Shown here in pieces: positions 10,751 through 20,710 of a stretch of DNA of 64,000 nt. The DNA lies in NCBI GenBank assembly GCA_014706295.1, contig JACSVZ010000007.1, positions 61,639,475 through 61,703,474 of the forward strand, given 5' to 3'. Each line of letters opens with the position of its first letter. Within the stretch, counting starts at the first letter, position 1. Made by a program: the position numbers and the translations under genes. The DNA is from Lycocorax pyrrhopterus obiensis. Taxonomy: Eukaryota > Chordata > Aves > Passeriformes > Paradisaeidae. Under the pieces are notes generated by a model that was given only the letters and a program-made list of their open reading frames with translations, made no database searches and was not told where the DNA came from.

Positions 10751-13050
10751 ATAAAGCAGTGCCCTGCCAAGGTTTCAGCTGATGCCTGGGGAAAGCTGTG
10801 AAATGACTGCTCAGGGCACAGAGCAGACCGTGGGCACCACGTCCTCCTCTTGGCAATCCATCACCTGGGCGCTGCTGCTGTTCTTTCACATTGTCACTGG
10901 GCTGGATCACCTACAAAGAGCAGGGAGAGAAAATATGGTGAAGAATCTCCACAAATGACCTGTCATCTGGAAATTATTTGCTGAGATCTGATAATTGAGT
11001 CTTCTCCTAGCCGTTTATTGTATTAGCTAAAATGAAAGGAAGAAGCAAAAAATCATGGTGTGTTTTGTTCTCTGGCATATTTGACAAGCTACAATTAGAG
11101 TTTTTCAGATTTAATTTAAAAAAAAAGAAAAGAAAAAGAAAACCTGTCAAAGGCCTATGTTTCCTAGTTGAGTTGAAGTTTAATTTAATCGTCCTGGTGT
11201 CACAGAAGTGCTATCCCAGAGACCGAGTTTCTGTCCCCAGATATCTTTTCACAGCCACTGAAGACACCTGACATCACTAATGCCAGACCTTTAGGACCAG
11301 GGTTATCTTGGAGCATTAAGTGGGCTCTCAAGGACCTCACTTTCACCACAGCACCAGGACACCCACTAAAGCCTTGCTTTCAGCAGGAGTTTGCAGCTAT
11401 CCCTAACAGTAAATACTGTAAGAGAGCAGAGGAGGCTTCACTTTTGAGGATCTTCTCTCCCTTTCTCTTTTTTTCCTCTGATGCTCATTTCTGAAGCAGA
11501 TTTCCCCCCTTCTCACCCCAGCTCCCCATACTTATTTTATTACAAGCATTTTCGCTAAAACGATTAACTCAATTTAAAATTTCAACTGTTTCCTTGCCAA
11601 GGATTTTAGGAATTTTCATTATTTCCTTTGGGAATTCTGAGACTGCGGTTAGCCAGTTTGGAGTTCAAGACACAAGAAATGCCAGCACAACTGAGGACTT
11701 GGCTGTAAAAGCATTTTCAACATGAAAGAATTCCAGCGTTTCATGAAAGGAAGTGTAGTACTTGAAGAGATATGTTGATATAAGGAAGGTCTTAGCAAAA
11801 CGAAAGCCAATCTATTATTGCTTAAGTATCAAAGAAATCCCTTTGTAAAGGTGCTAAGCCCTCCTGGAGAAACACAGAACGTGTCTATTTATTTGTTGTG
11901 TATTTAAATGGTTTATGTACGATTAAGGAGCCAAGCCAGTATTACTGAGCTGGCCGGGGTTTTGGAGCTCTGTGGCTGTAGGCAAACATCAGTAAAAAGG
12001 TAAAACTTCTCTGCTAGGATGGGTCTGCAGGGCTGTTATTTAACAGGGATTTCACCAGCCATGGGAGAATATGAAAAGTGGACTTAAAAAACCGGACCCT
12101 GCTGGTTCCACCCTGCAGATTTGAGGGACCAATTCTGACCCCATCAACCCCCGTGGGTGGAGGGTGATCTCAGTCTGTCACTGCAGCTAGAATTGCCTCA
12201 TAGTGATTTTTTTAGCCTTATTTTGGGGGTTGAGTGTAGTGACACTCTCTACTCCTTTGTGCTCTGCTTGCAGGTGAGGAGGGGAATCCCAGGGCAATAA
12301 ATCCCCCTCGGGGCTGATGCTGGTGGGTAGGAGAAAAATTGCTTTGCTTTCATCTGCCTGGAGTGGGCAAAGTGCTCCTGGCACAGCCCTGGACAGCTTC
12401 TCCTGCATGACCAGGGCTGGGGATCACCACACCAGCTCTGCACAGCTGCAGGAACCCCTCTCCAAGGGGAATCTGTCCCACAGATTGGGCTGTCCATGCT
12501 GGAATGATCCCAGGAGCTGGCTGTGCCAGGGACACGCACCTGAACCTGCATGGGGGGGCTACTAAATCTCCTCTCCAAACCTACAGCGAAGCCCCACCAA
12601 ATGACCCTTTCCCACCCCATGTCCTGAGCAGTGCAGCTCCCCAGGAGCTTTGCAGAGCTGGGATCCTGCCCTTCTCCTTTATGCAACAGGGAAACAAACA
12701 GTCGGGTTACCATGGGGTCCAAGCGGTGCTGCCGTAATCACAACAGGCTGTGCCTCTCCTCGTCCTGTGCTCCCTAAACCACGCTGGGGAGGTGGAAAGT
12801 GCAGGCTGTACCTTGGCCAGGGGACATGGGAAAGGCCTGGGAGCAGAAGGCAGGTATCCCAGGGTGGCTGAAGGGGTGCCGAGCCTCAGCCAATATCTGC
12901 TTTGGCCAACATCTGCCGGCCAGGAGAGCAGCTTGGAAGCTGGAGATACTTCACTTGGGAACCTCTGGAGCAGTGATCATCCTGCTGAAAAGTGACTTAA
13001 TTGGTGACACTTCAGTAGAAGCCCCAGCTGCACCGTTCTCCCAGCTTCCC
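10751..13050. other. Unique non-coding sequence, AT-rich then GC-richer
   Basis: From 10980 to 12000 the DNA is AT-rich, with an A/G low-complexity run at 11118-11142 and no coding signal. From about 12300 it becomes GC-richer and carries several overlapping open frames (the longest about 157 codons at 12249-12722) that look like composition effects. No repeat family is recognised. Confidence 0.55.
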
Positions 13051-13165
13051 TATAAAAACGGAACGCCAGTGTTTTAACATAAACAGGATGCCGAGCGCTG
13101 ATCCGGCGCAGTTCCCGATGGAAACAAAATGTGCTCCCATGCTGCTCCGACGCACCGCACGCCAT
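13051..13165 (+). promoter_or_regulatory. TATA-like motif followed by CpG-rich patch, candidate orphan promoter
   Basis: TATAAAA occurs at 13051-13057 and is followed by about eleven CpGs up to 13165, in otherwise CpG-poor DNA. The spacing would allow a start site near 13080-13090. No downstream open frame or splice donor supports a protein-coding transcript, so at most this would be a non-coding RNA promoter. Chance co-occurrence is quite possible. Confidence 0.25.
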
Positions 13166-14227
13166 GGGGCCTGTCAGCAGGATGACAGTCCTGAGAGACA
13201 GCTCATTCCCCTCTGCTCTGGGAATGGCATCGCCCTAAACGAGCCCCCAGTACAGCCCAGCACCTAAGGAGAGTTTAGGCCTTGCCAGAGCTTTGCCGAG
13301 CAGTGTCGTGCCTATCCCAGGACCTCAGGCTCCTCTTTCTCATTATTGCTCCTCCTCACCTTGGGATCAGTGGGGCAGCACCTGTTAGAGATGGGAAAGG
13401 TGTAAAAAAAAGGGGTTGTCTGTAGGTTTTCAGAGCAAATATGTCAATTTGGACACTCGGTCGTCAGGCTTCCATCTTGCCACCAAAATGCCTGGTTTGC
13501 TGACCCTCCACCTCAACACCCTCTTTTTGCTAATCAACTCCATCTGCAGTGCCTAAAACTGGCCCCCTAAAAATGATCGTTCAGAATCTTTCCTGGAAAA
13601 AAAACAAACCAACCCAACACAACAGAGAAAACCCCGCAGCCTGGGCCCCCGCTCAGGAGGAGTTTGGCTGAGCCAGATGCCACCAGCAAGGGACACGAAC
13701 AATAGGGACTTGGTGGGGGGCAGAACAATGGGGTTGGCAGCAGGGGCTGAGCTCAGGAAAGTACACATGAGCTCTGGGAGATGGTGGCTGGGTGCATGTG
13801 CCTCTCCAGAGCTGGAAAAACTGCACTTTAACCAAGTCCGGCAGATATTGGGGTGATTGTTTCTCTGACCAACTAAAGGGCACTAAATTATGTCCCAGCA
13901 AGTGCATCCTCAGCCCCCCACGGGGAGCTGGGGGACCCTGAGGATGTTTTTGAGGGGTCCTTGAGCTGGTGGGAGGGAAAAGGGAGGCAATGCTCCATGG
14001 AGAGCAATCCTGGATAGAGAGAGCTCCTGGGGCTCGGAGCATGGGAGGTTTTGCCAAGTTCTCCACATATGTCTGCGATGGGAGAAAACCACACGTGATC
14101 TCTCAGAGACAGCTTGGAGAGCCCCCAGCCAATGTGCCCCCATGCAAAAGGTCTCTCTGTTCTCCATTAAAAGTCTCCCCTCAGTGTCTCTAATTGTAAA
14201 CAAAAACGAAGTGAGATCAGAATTTAT

Positions 14228-14241
14228 AAAAAAAAAAAAAA
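14228..14241. repeat. A14 homopolymer
   Basis: A simple run of A. No retroposed sequence is recognisable upstream. Confidence 0.8.
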
Positions 14242-14907
14242 GGAGCCAAACTCAACAACCAAGCCCCAAAGGAGGCCCCATCCTTTTTCCCCTCCCCTCT
14301 CCCGGTGCTAAAAATGCAGGTAATCCTGGTTTTATTTTCCTGCAACTAAATTTGGTGATGCTGTCATGTGTGTGGCTGAGCAGAGCAGTTTTCTGAGTGG
14401 ACAAGTAAGACTTGAGGATGTATTTAGTATTAATTTATGCACAGCAAATAAAAGCTTTGGTGCCAGAAGATGGGCAGCTCTGTACAGCAGATCAGGAGTC
14501 TACAGGGCCCAGACCTGCTCTGCTCTGTCTAATCCTGAGGCTTTTTGCACAAAACAGAGGCTTTTTACCCCAAACCAAGGCTTCTGGCACCAAAAAGCCA
14601 AAGGACTGTCCATGCAGAAGGTGGAGGTTCTTAGGGACCAACAGTTCTCACTTTGAGGGTTTGGGATACCCTTATTTAAGGTCTTTAAGTAATAGGGACA
14701 GCTGGCCACCAGAAAGGGTAATTAGCCACTTGCTAGAGCCCTAATTGAGTGAGAAGATTTGCATGTCAGGTCACGGCCACCAACAGCCAAGTTGAAATTT
14801 TGTTTTCACATCATAGGAAAAAATCCCAAGTGCCAAGCCATGTGGTAAACCAAAATAGCTTATGAAGCATGCAGGTTTTAGAACACGGGGAAGGATGAAC
14901 CAGGAAG

Positions 14908-14921
14908 AAAAAAAAAAAAAA
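14908..14921. repeat. A14 homopolymer
   Basis: A simple run of A within AT-rich DNA. No associated element is recognised. Confidence 0.8.
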
Positions 14922-15705
14922 GTAGTTTTATATATAGATGCTGAAAACCGAATAAATCACATGACCCAGCCCAAAAAAGGCTTCAGTGAAAAGTTTGTGT
15001 CTGGGATTAAGAGCACTAGTCATTACTTTAACTATGTATGGTATGTTCTCGTTTTGAGAAATGTGTACACCAAATATTTTAGCCTTTTCTCATGGAAGGA
15101 TCCGAAAGGCAAAAAGCTTTTCAGTATTACGCAAATATTAGCCTTTCCAGGACAGTGTTGGCTGCCTGGCTGCTTCCTGTGCTCCCATATTTCCCTATCT
15201 GTGCCTGCATGTGTGCCCTCTGACTCTGTGCGGGGTTTCTGTGGTGTTCTTTTGAAGAGGAACCTTCCTCTTCCTGTTAAAGGTGGTGAAATATAGGGCA
15301 GATCTGAGCTGCACGTGGTTTCTCCCCTGACTTCCAGCAGTCCTGGTTGATAAACACTGAAATCTTTAATGGGGTTTAATGTGTTTTGGGGCTGCTGGAC
15401 TTTACCTGTTTTAATTTAATACCCCACAATGGCTTTGGGAAGGTCATGGTGTGCTGAGAGCAGGATTTGACCCCTGGTTTACGAGGTTTATGGACAAACC
15501 AGGCTCCTTCCGTCTCCTCGATAATTCATATTTATGGGGAGGGATTTAGGGCTCTTCAGGACTTGCCAGTGTCCCCAGGTGTCCCATCACAGCCACTAAA
15601 ATGAACATCACACCGGAGATACATGAAAAAAGCTTCCCTCCTTTTCTGCCAAAAAATGGACTGCAAAATTAACCCAGCCAGGCTTAACCTCTCCTGGACG
15701 TGCAA

Positions 15706-15814
15706 ATCATGGAATCTTGGAATCACTAAGGTTGGAAAAGCCCTCTAAGTTCATCGAGTCCAACCGTTCCCCCAGCACTGCCAAGGCCACCACTCAACCA
15801 TGTTCCCAAGTGCA
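15706..15814 (-). mobile_element. CR1 LINE fragment (second subfamily), 3' end only
   Basis: It begins with ATCATGGAATCTTGGAATCAC and continues as AGGTTGGAAAAGCCCTCTAAG, TTCATCGAGTCCAACCG and CACTGCCAAGGCCACCACTCAACCATGTTCCCAAGTGC. This is the same subfamily as 6903-7011 and, in opposite orientation, 23500-23868. About 110 bp remain. Confidence 0.93.
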
Positions 15815-16078
15815 GGATGCACTGCCCAAGGGCGTGGATGTGGAAAGAAGCTCAAGAGATGTTCTTGCTCTCGCTGATGCTGCCATGAGTTGTCACGAGG
15901 CCTTTGAGAAGTCACAGGGTGTTCCTGCCAGTGAAATGGGGATAATGACACGGAGTGGCTTTGCCACGTGGTCGAAGCTTTGTTGACAAACAGAGCAGAG
16001 TAAAACCAAGGTATCCCTCTATTATTATGTATCTCAGTTAGAAAACTTCTCAAAGAATATTTTGCCCATCTGTTGTTC

Positions 16079-16330
16079 ATAGAATCCCAGAACAGTTTGT
16101 GTTGGAAGGGACCTTAAAGACCCCTGCCATGAGCAGGGACACCTTCCACTATCCCAGGCTGCTCCAAGCTCCATCCAACCTGGCCTGGAACACTTCCAGG
16201 GATCCAGGGGTAGCCACAGCTTCTCTGGGCAACCTGTGCCAGGGCCTCCCCACCCTCACAGCCAGGAATTTCGTTCTTATGTCTAATATAAACTTATTCT
16301 CTGTCAGTTTAAAGCCATGTTATGTTTTCC
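16079..16330 (-). mobile_element. CR1 LINE fragment, 3' end
   Basis: It starts ATAGAATCCCAGAACAGTTTGTGTTGGAAGGGACC and keeps the blocks CCCTGCCATGAGCAGGGACA, CACTATCCCAGGCTGCTCC, ACACTTCCAGGGATCC and GGGCAACCTGTGCCAGGGCCT. A short deletion near the 3' end removed the segment between GACC and CCTGCCATG. The inner end fades around 16330. It lies only about 265 bp from the preceding CR1 in the same orientation but belongs to a different subfamily, so the two inserted independently. Confidence 0.93.
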
Positions 16331-16792
16331 ATTAAAATAAGCCTCTTTTAAAACCTGGACTTACTGAACTGTGGTCAGCAATTCTTCATGTGTCTCTTAT
16401 TTACAACGCCCTCCCCTCCAGAAGAAACAAGTTGTTAAAATACTTTAATTGATCAAGAATTCTATTGTGCTGGTAATGCTGTACTTTGATAAACGCAAAA
16501 AAAGTGATTTACCAAATTTTGTTTGGCCGTCCCCTGTCTGAACAATCTGCATTGCCTAAGCTGGGATTGGGCAGGACCTAGAGCTCCCTCACTCTGCGTG
16601 GTGGCTTTGCATCCCTGCAGCTTCTTTTGCTGCTGTGAGCAGCGTTTGGGACTTGCACAGACTTTACTACACCACGGGAGTTACACCAGTGCCAGAGTCC
16701 TCCGTCTAGACAAGCCCTCAAACCTGATTGCTTCATTCCATTACTGATAAAAAGCACTAGACATGGGAATGAGTTTTCCTCTCCATCCTTTC

Positions 16793-16804
16793 TTTTTTTT
16801 TTTT
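16793..16804. repeat. T12 homopolymer
   Basis: A simple T run in AT-rich DNA. Confidence 0.75.
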
Positions 16805-16883
16805 CCCCTTATATCCCCAAGGAAGGAAGACTTGATTTTTTTCTGATCCACCCAAAAGAAACCACAGCAACCACAACTGCAAT

Positions 16884-16896
16884 TATATATATATAT
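16884..16896. repeat. Short (TA)n run
   Basis: About six TA dinucleotides flanked by T/A-rich sequence. This is a minor microsatellite. Confidence 0.7.
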
Positions 16897-17639
16897 CTTT
16901 TAAAAAAACCAAAAAACCTTTCTGGCAATTCTTTCACATTCTTTTTTAAGCTTCTTTGCTACATGTAGAACAATAAATGATTTAAAAATGAAACATAAAG
17001 GCATCTGTTTGCACTATATTTGAAATTAAATTGGATAAAGCTGAGAGGGAGCAGCTAGTGACTAATACCAAACAGTGCCCAAGTAATAGTATGACGAAGT
17101 TAACAGGACCCAAGTTAAGCTAAGTTTCTTCCTAAGGCAGGAAAGACTCCTTTTCTTAGCTCTCTCTAAATGTCACACTGACTTTTTGCAAGATGGGGCC
17201 AAAATATTTATTTTCTGAAGTTATTTTTGGTAGAGAACAGTTTTAGGTCTTTTTTTCCTTTGTCCTAAGAAGATGACAAAGCCAATGAACATCGACACCA
17301 AGGGATTATTGTCTGGTGGCTTGGCTGCTGCAAAACCATCACCAATATAAAATTCTCACATCAAAGTGTTTTAGTGACTTACTGGAGAAAACGGAGCACA
17401 GACCAAAAGCGACGGAAAAGAAACATCTGGATGTTTTCCTTGGTTTTATCCCATTCCTTTAAATCGCTCGTGCTGTACTGCTGTTTCCAGCGAGGCCAGG
17501 CTCTAACTGGTTGATGGTTTGGGGGATGCAAGACTGGGGGAAAAGTCATCCCTTTATCCACAGGCTCCTGGAGGGAGAGCAGATGCCCAGGAGGGCAGCT
17601 GGCAGCTACGGTTACATCCACAACCCTTCCACTGAGACA

Positions 17640-17830
17640 CACGGTGTTGGATTTGATCTTATCGCCGCCACAATTAAAAAGAAGTATCAGTTCCACGAGG
17701 CCCATAACCACAGCTCTGGTGTAATTACAGCAGTCTCGCAGCACATTCACACTGTAGGATTATCCCTGGCCTGCCAGCTATAAATTATGCACTAAGTACG
17801 ACTCATAATGAAAAAAATGGCATCCTCAGA
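17640..17830. promoter_or_regulatory. Candidate conserved non-coding element
   Basis: The stretch is repeat-free and contains AACCACA (17706-17712, RUNX-like), the palindrome GTAATTAC (17721-17728, homeodomain-like) and ATAAATTATGC (near 17780). This clustering is typical of developmental enhancers. It rests on appearance only. Cross-species alignment would be the test. Confidence 0.25.
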
Positions 17831-17928
17831 GCAGCTACCAAGAACATTTTAAGTGCTTGGTTATTGCAAAATGATGGAGCGTTTGTAATGAGCCCATTGT
17901 TATGGTTTGGTTCTCTCTTACACTTGGA

Positions 17929-17947
17929 GTGGTGGTGGTGGTGGTGG
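17929..17947. repeat. (GGT)6 microsatellite
   Basis: Six perfect GGT units after a partial one. In frame it would encode a Gly or Val run, but no open frame uses it. Confidence 0.9.
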
Positions 17948-19127
17948 CAGGGAATTTATGTTCTTATTTTCATATGTTTCCATCTTTTTTAAGGCTTTTA
18001 GCACTCAATAAAGCTTAGGTTTTCATGACAATATTCAGACAAGCTAGTTAATGAATCGGAGTCTTTAGCAATCACAAACTGACTTTAAATGAAATTTATA
18101 TTCTGAATCTGAGAATATTTAGCCCTTTCTAATTTTAAATTCATTGCCTCTCTGCCTCACAAATCAGGGTTATGGGCAGAGTAAGTGCTCATAGCTGACC
18201 CTGGGGCTATTTGCTTATTTTAGCAGGTAAAAGAGAAAAATACAGGTTATTCATCAGGACTGAACGCCTCACTATCCACGTAGTAAACAGAGATTTGGGG
18301 TTATTTTACCTATTTTGATTCTGTCTAAGACACTCATTGAATCAGAAACATCCTTACTATTTCCTTGACCCATTGAAATGGGAAGACTTTTCCCAAATGT
18401 CATTAGGGACAGGTTGTCCAAGGGTGGGCACTGATGGACATAAATGTGCTCAGTGGCATATTCACAGTTTCCACACTCCCAGGTAGTTTTACTGTCATAC
18501 TAAAAAGAAAGAGAAATTCAATCTTCACAGGAACTTTTGGGTATTTTGCCTATGACTGTTTTCACTTTTCAGGGTTTCTTTGCTATTAGGCATAAAGATT
18601 TCTGTGACACATGGTCTCATGCCTCCGAGAGGGACAGGAGCTGGGCTGTGAAAAGTTAGATTAATGAGCTGAAAATGCTTCTCATTTTCAGAGAATGACA
18701 GATGATGCTGGCCCTTTCCCTCCACTTTAAATTCAGTGCTAAGGACCAGCCTGTGTCAGGGAAAGTAGCAGAAGCCTCATTGCTCTCAAAATAATAATTT
18801 TTGAGAGCTAACATGGGTGATATACTCAGCTCTTGATTGCCACAAGTTGTAATGCTGTGAACTCTGAGCTCACACTTACAAATGAAGCTGTGAAAACACT
18901 CAAAGAGGGTGAAGAACAAAAAAACCCCCTAGTGATATTCTTCATTACTGTGCCAAGAAAGGGCAGGCAGAAATTGGCCTCTGATGTCTTCTTTATCCAA
19001 GGAACAGGTATTTTATAACCTGGAAAGTCCTGTCACAGAGCATTTGCAGGTAGGGGAGGGGGTTTTACTGAACCAATCCAGCCGAGACAAAGTGTGATAA
19101 AGAGGAAAATAAATTAGATGTATTCCC

Positions 19128-19395
19128 AGAATCACAGAAATATTGGTGGGAAGGATTTTCTGAAGGTCTGTAGGTTCTACTTGGAATGGGACCTGATCAG
19201 TGATGGCTTTAGCTGAGCCTTTAAAACATCCAAGGAGGGAGATTGTCACTGAGTGACCTGGCCCAGTGCTGCACCACCTTTAAATAAAAGCTTTTCTATT
19301 GATCTTGAATCAGAACACCTTGAGCTTCAAGACCTGAGGGAATGCCCCAAACTGGACTCGATATCCCAGATATGGATTCGTCTGTGCTGTACTAT
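19128..19395 (-). mobile_element. Old, diverged CR1 LINE fragment
   Basis: It starts at AGAATCACAGAAATATTGG and is recognisable by ACCTGATCAG, AAACATCCAAGGAGGGAGATT, CCAGTGCTGCACCACC and, after a gap, ACTGGACTCGATATCCCAGATATGG and TCTGTGCTG. These correspond in order to the reverse complement of an older CR1 3' region. Divergence and internal deletions are much greater than in the other copies. The identification rests on several short blocks in the right order and is therefore a little less certain. Confidence 0.75.
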
Positions 19396-20399
19396 CAGAC
19401 CTGTGGGATCTATCAGAAAAGCAGGATCAGGGTATAGCCAGGCTCCCCACAGAGGAATGACACCAGAAGTCAGAGCAGACTCAGACAAGTTTTTCCTTGC
19501 CTGTGTTACTTCTTATGGATCTCAGCTGGGATGGTTTGGATGTGGGTCTGGATGGAAGACTCCCAAATTCCTGAGTGTTTGTAGCCAGAACTGTGTTTGG
19601 GTTGGATCTGTGAAGTTTGTAGTCCTCCACGAGAGTGAGTTATTTGTTCTAGCAAATGTACAAACAAGCAGACAAACAAAAACAGAAACGGAAAGAAAAT
19701 CTGAGCTGTTCCATCAGCAATGGGATTAATAAGCCTCAGTTTCCTATGGCTTTTTGATTTCAATGTGAGTGCCCATGTGGATTTGATGAGGTTTCATAAG
19801 AGTTGATCTCCTGCTTCAACTTTTCTCTCTGGCCACCCTTTTATTTTTTCACTGACCTTGTAGGAACTTAACATCTTGAAGATCTCATCAAACCCAACCA
19901 GAAAATGGCAGGGAATTCCACAGTAATTGGTGAAGAGTGATGGGCAGATGGACACGTAATCTGATCAAACAGGGCCTTGTTCCTGCAAGAATCTGGGCTA
20001 AAAACACGTAGATGGAGGTCATAAGACATCTTTGTGAAGCTTGTGTTTATTAATATATAGATGGGTCCTTGTCTGCCTCCCTGCAGAAGAATTTGTTTTT
20101 CTCTTTATCAGAGGTATTGTGGTTTATAAGAAGAGGAGCAATTGAGAAGGAAGAATATGTTAGATAGGAAAGAGTTTGTAGATTTGGGACCATGTTTGTC
20201 CTTACTTTGAAATCACTGGCCTCAAAACTGAGAAATAATTAGTTTGAGAGTTTCAGGGGGAAAAAAACTTCTTAAAATAAAAATAGTGCGTAGGGGGAAA
20301 ACTTCAGACCATTAGTGAAGAAGAAAAAGGGTTAATCCTGTCTGCACCAAGCAGCCATTTCCTTGCTTCCAGCTGAAAGGCAGAAATCGCAAGGAAAAG

Positions 20400-20710
20400 A
20401 TGCGAAATGAGAAGTGTGTTCGTATTTATGAGGGGCTGCTCCGACACACGGAGTGGGAAGGTGGCGGGAAAAGCCGGCCGGAGTACGATGGCAAACAAAC
20501 AAACAAACAAACAAACAGAAGGGCTTTGAAGGTGGGTGGCTCCCATGTCGGACTGTTTGCCATTGACTGAAACAAAGTCATTCTGTGGTTTGTAATTGAG
20601 CGGATGCAATGGGAGCGTTCGGGCCTTTGATGATGGGTGTGGCTAGACGGCATTTAGCAATTTCGGGTGTCCCGCTAAGTACGGAGTGGTCCCTATTGTA
20701 GCGCTTCAGT
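20400..20710. promoter_or_regulatory. Moderately CpG-rich patch with TCF- and KLF-like motifs
   Basis: CpGs are clearly more frequent here than in the surrounding kilobases. CCTTTGATG (20624-20632) matches the TCF/LEF core, and GGGTGTGGC (20635-20643) matches a KLF-type CACCC box read on this strand. A (CAAA)n microsatellite lies inside. It could be an enhancer or orphan promoter. The motif calls are by eye. Confidence 0.25.
20492..20517. repeat. (CAAA)6 microsatellite
   Basis: Six and a half perfect CAAA units, a likely length-variable site. Confidence 0.95.

Larger units (their letters stand above)
13166..15705. other. Unique non-coding sequence
   Basis: No exon or transposon is recognised. 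Two 14-base A runs lie at 14228-14241 and 14908-14921. Open frames reach 144 codons (14862-15296), but the longest includes one of these A runs and has no domain. The segment at 15000-15130 is AT-rich and repeat-free. Confidence 0.55.
16331..19127. other. Unique AT-rich non-coding sequence
   Basis: Mostly AT-rich, with T-rich, TA and GGT simple runs (listed separately where clear) and a possible conserved element at 17640-17830. No coding exon is seen. The longest open frame, 123 codons on the minus strand at 17379-17750, overlaps that candidate element and has no domain. Confidence 0.55.

Noticed and set aside
11815..11826. TTATTGCTTAAG, identical to the first 12 bases of miR-137
   Set aside because: The match ends after 12 bases and the flanks do not form a precursor hairpin.
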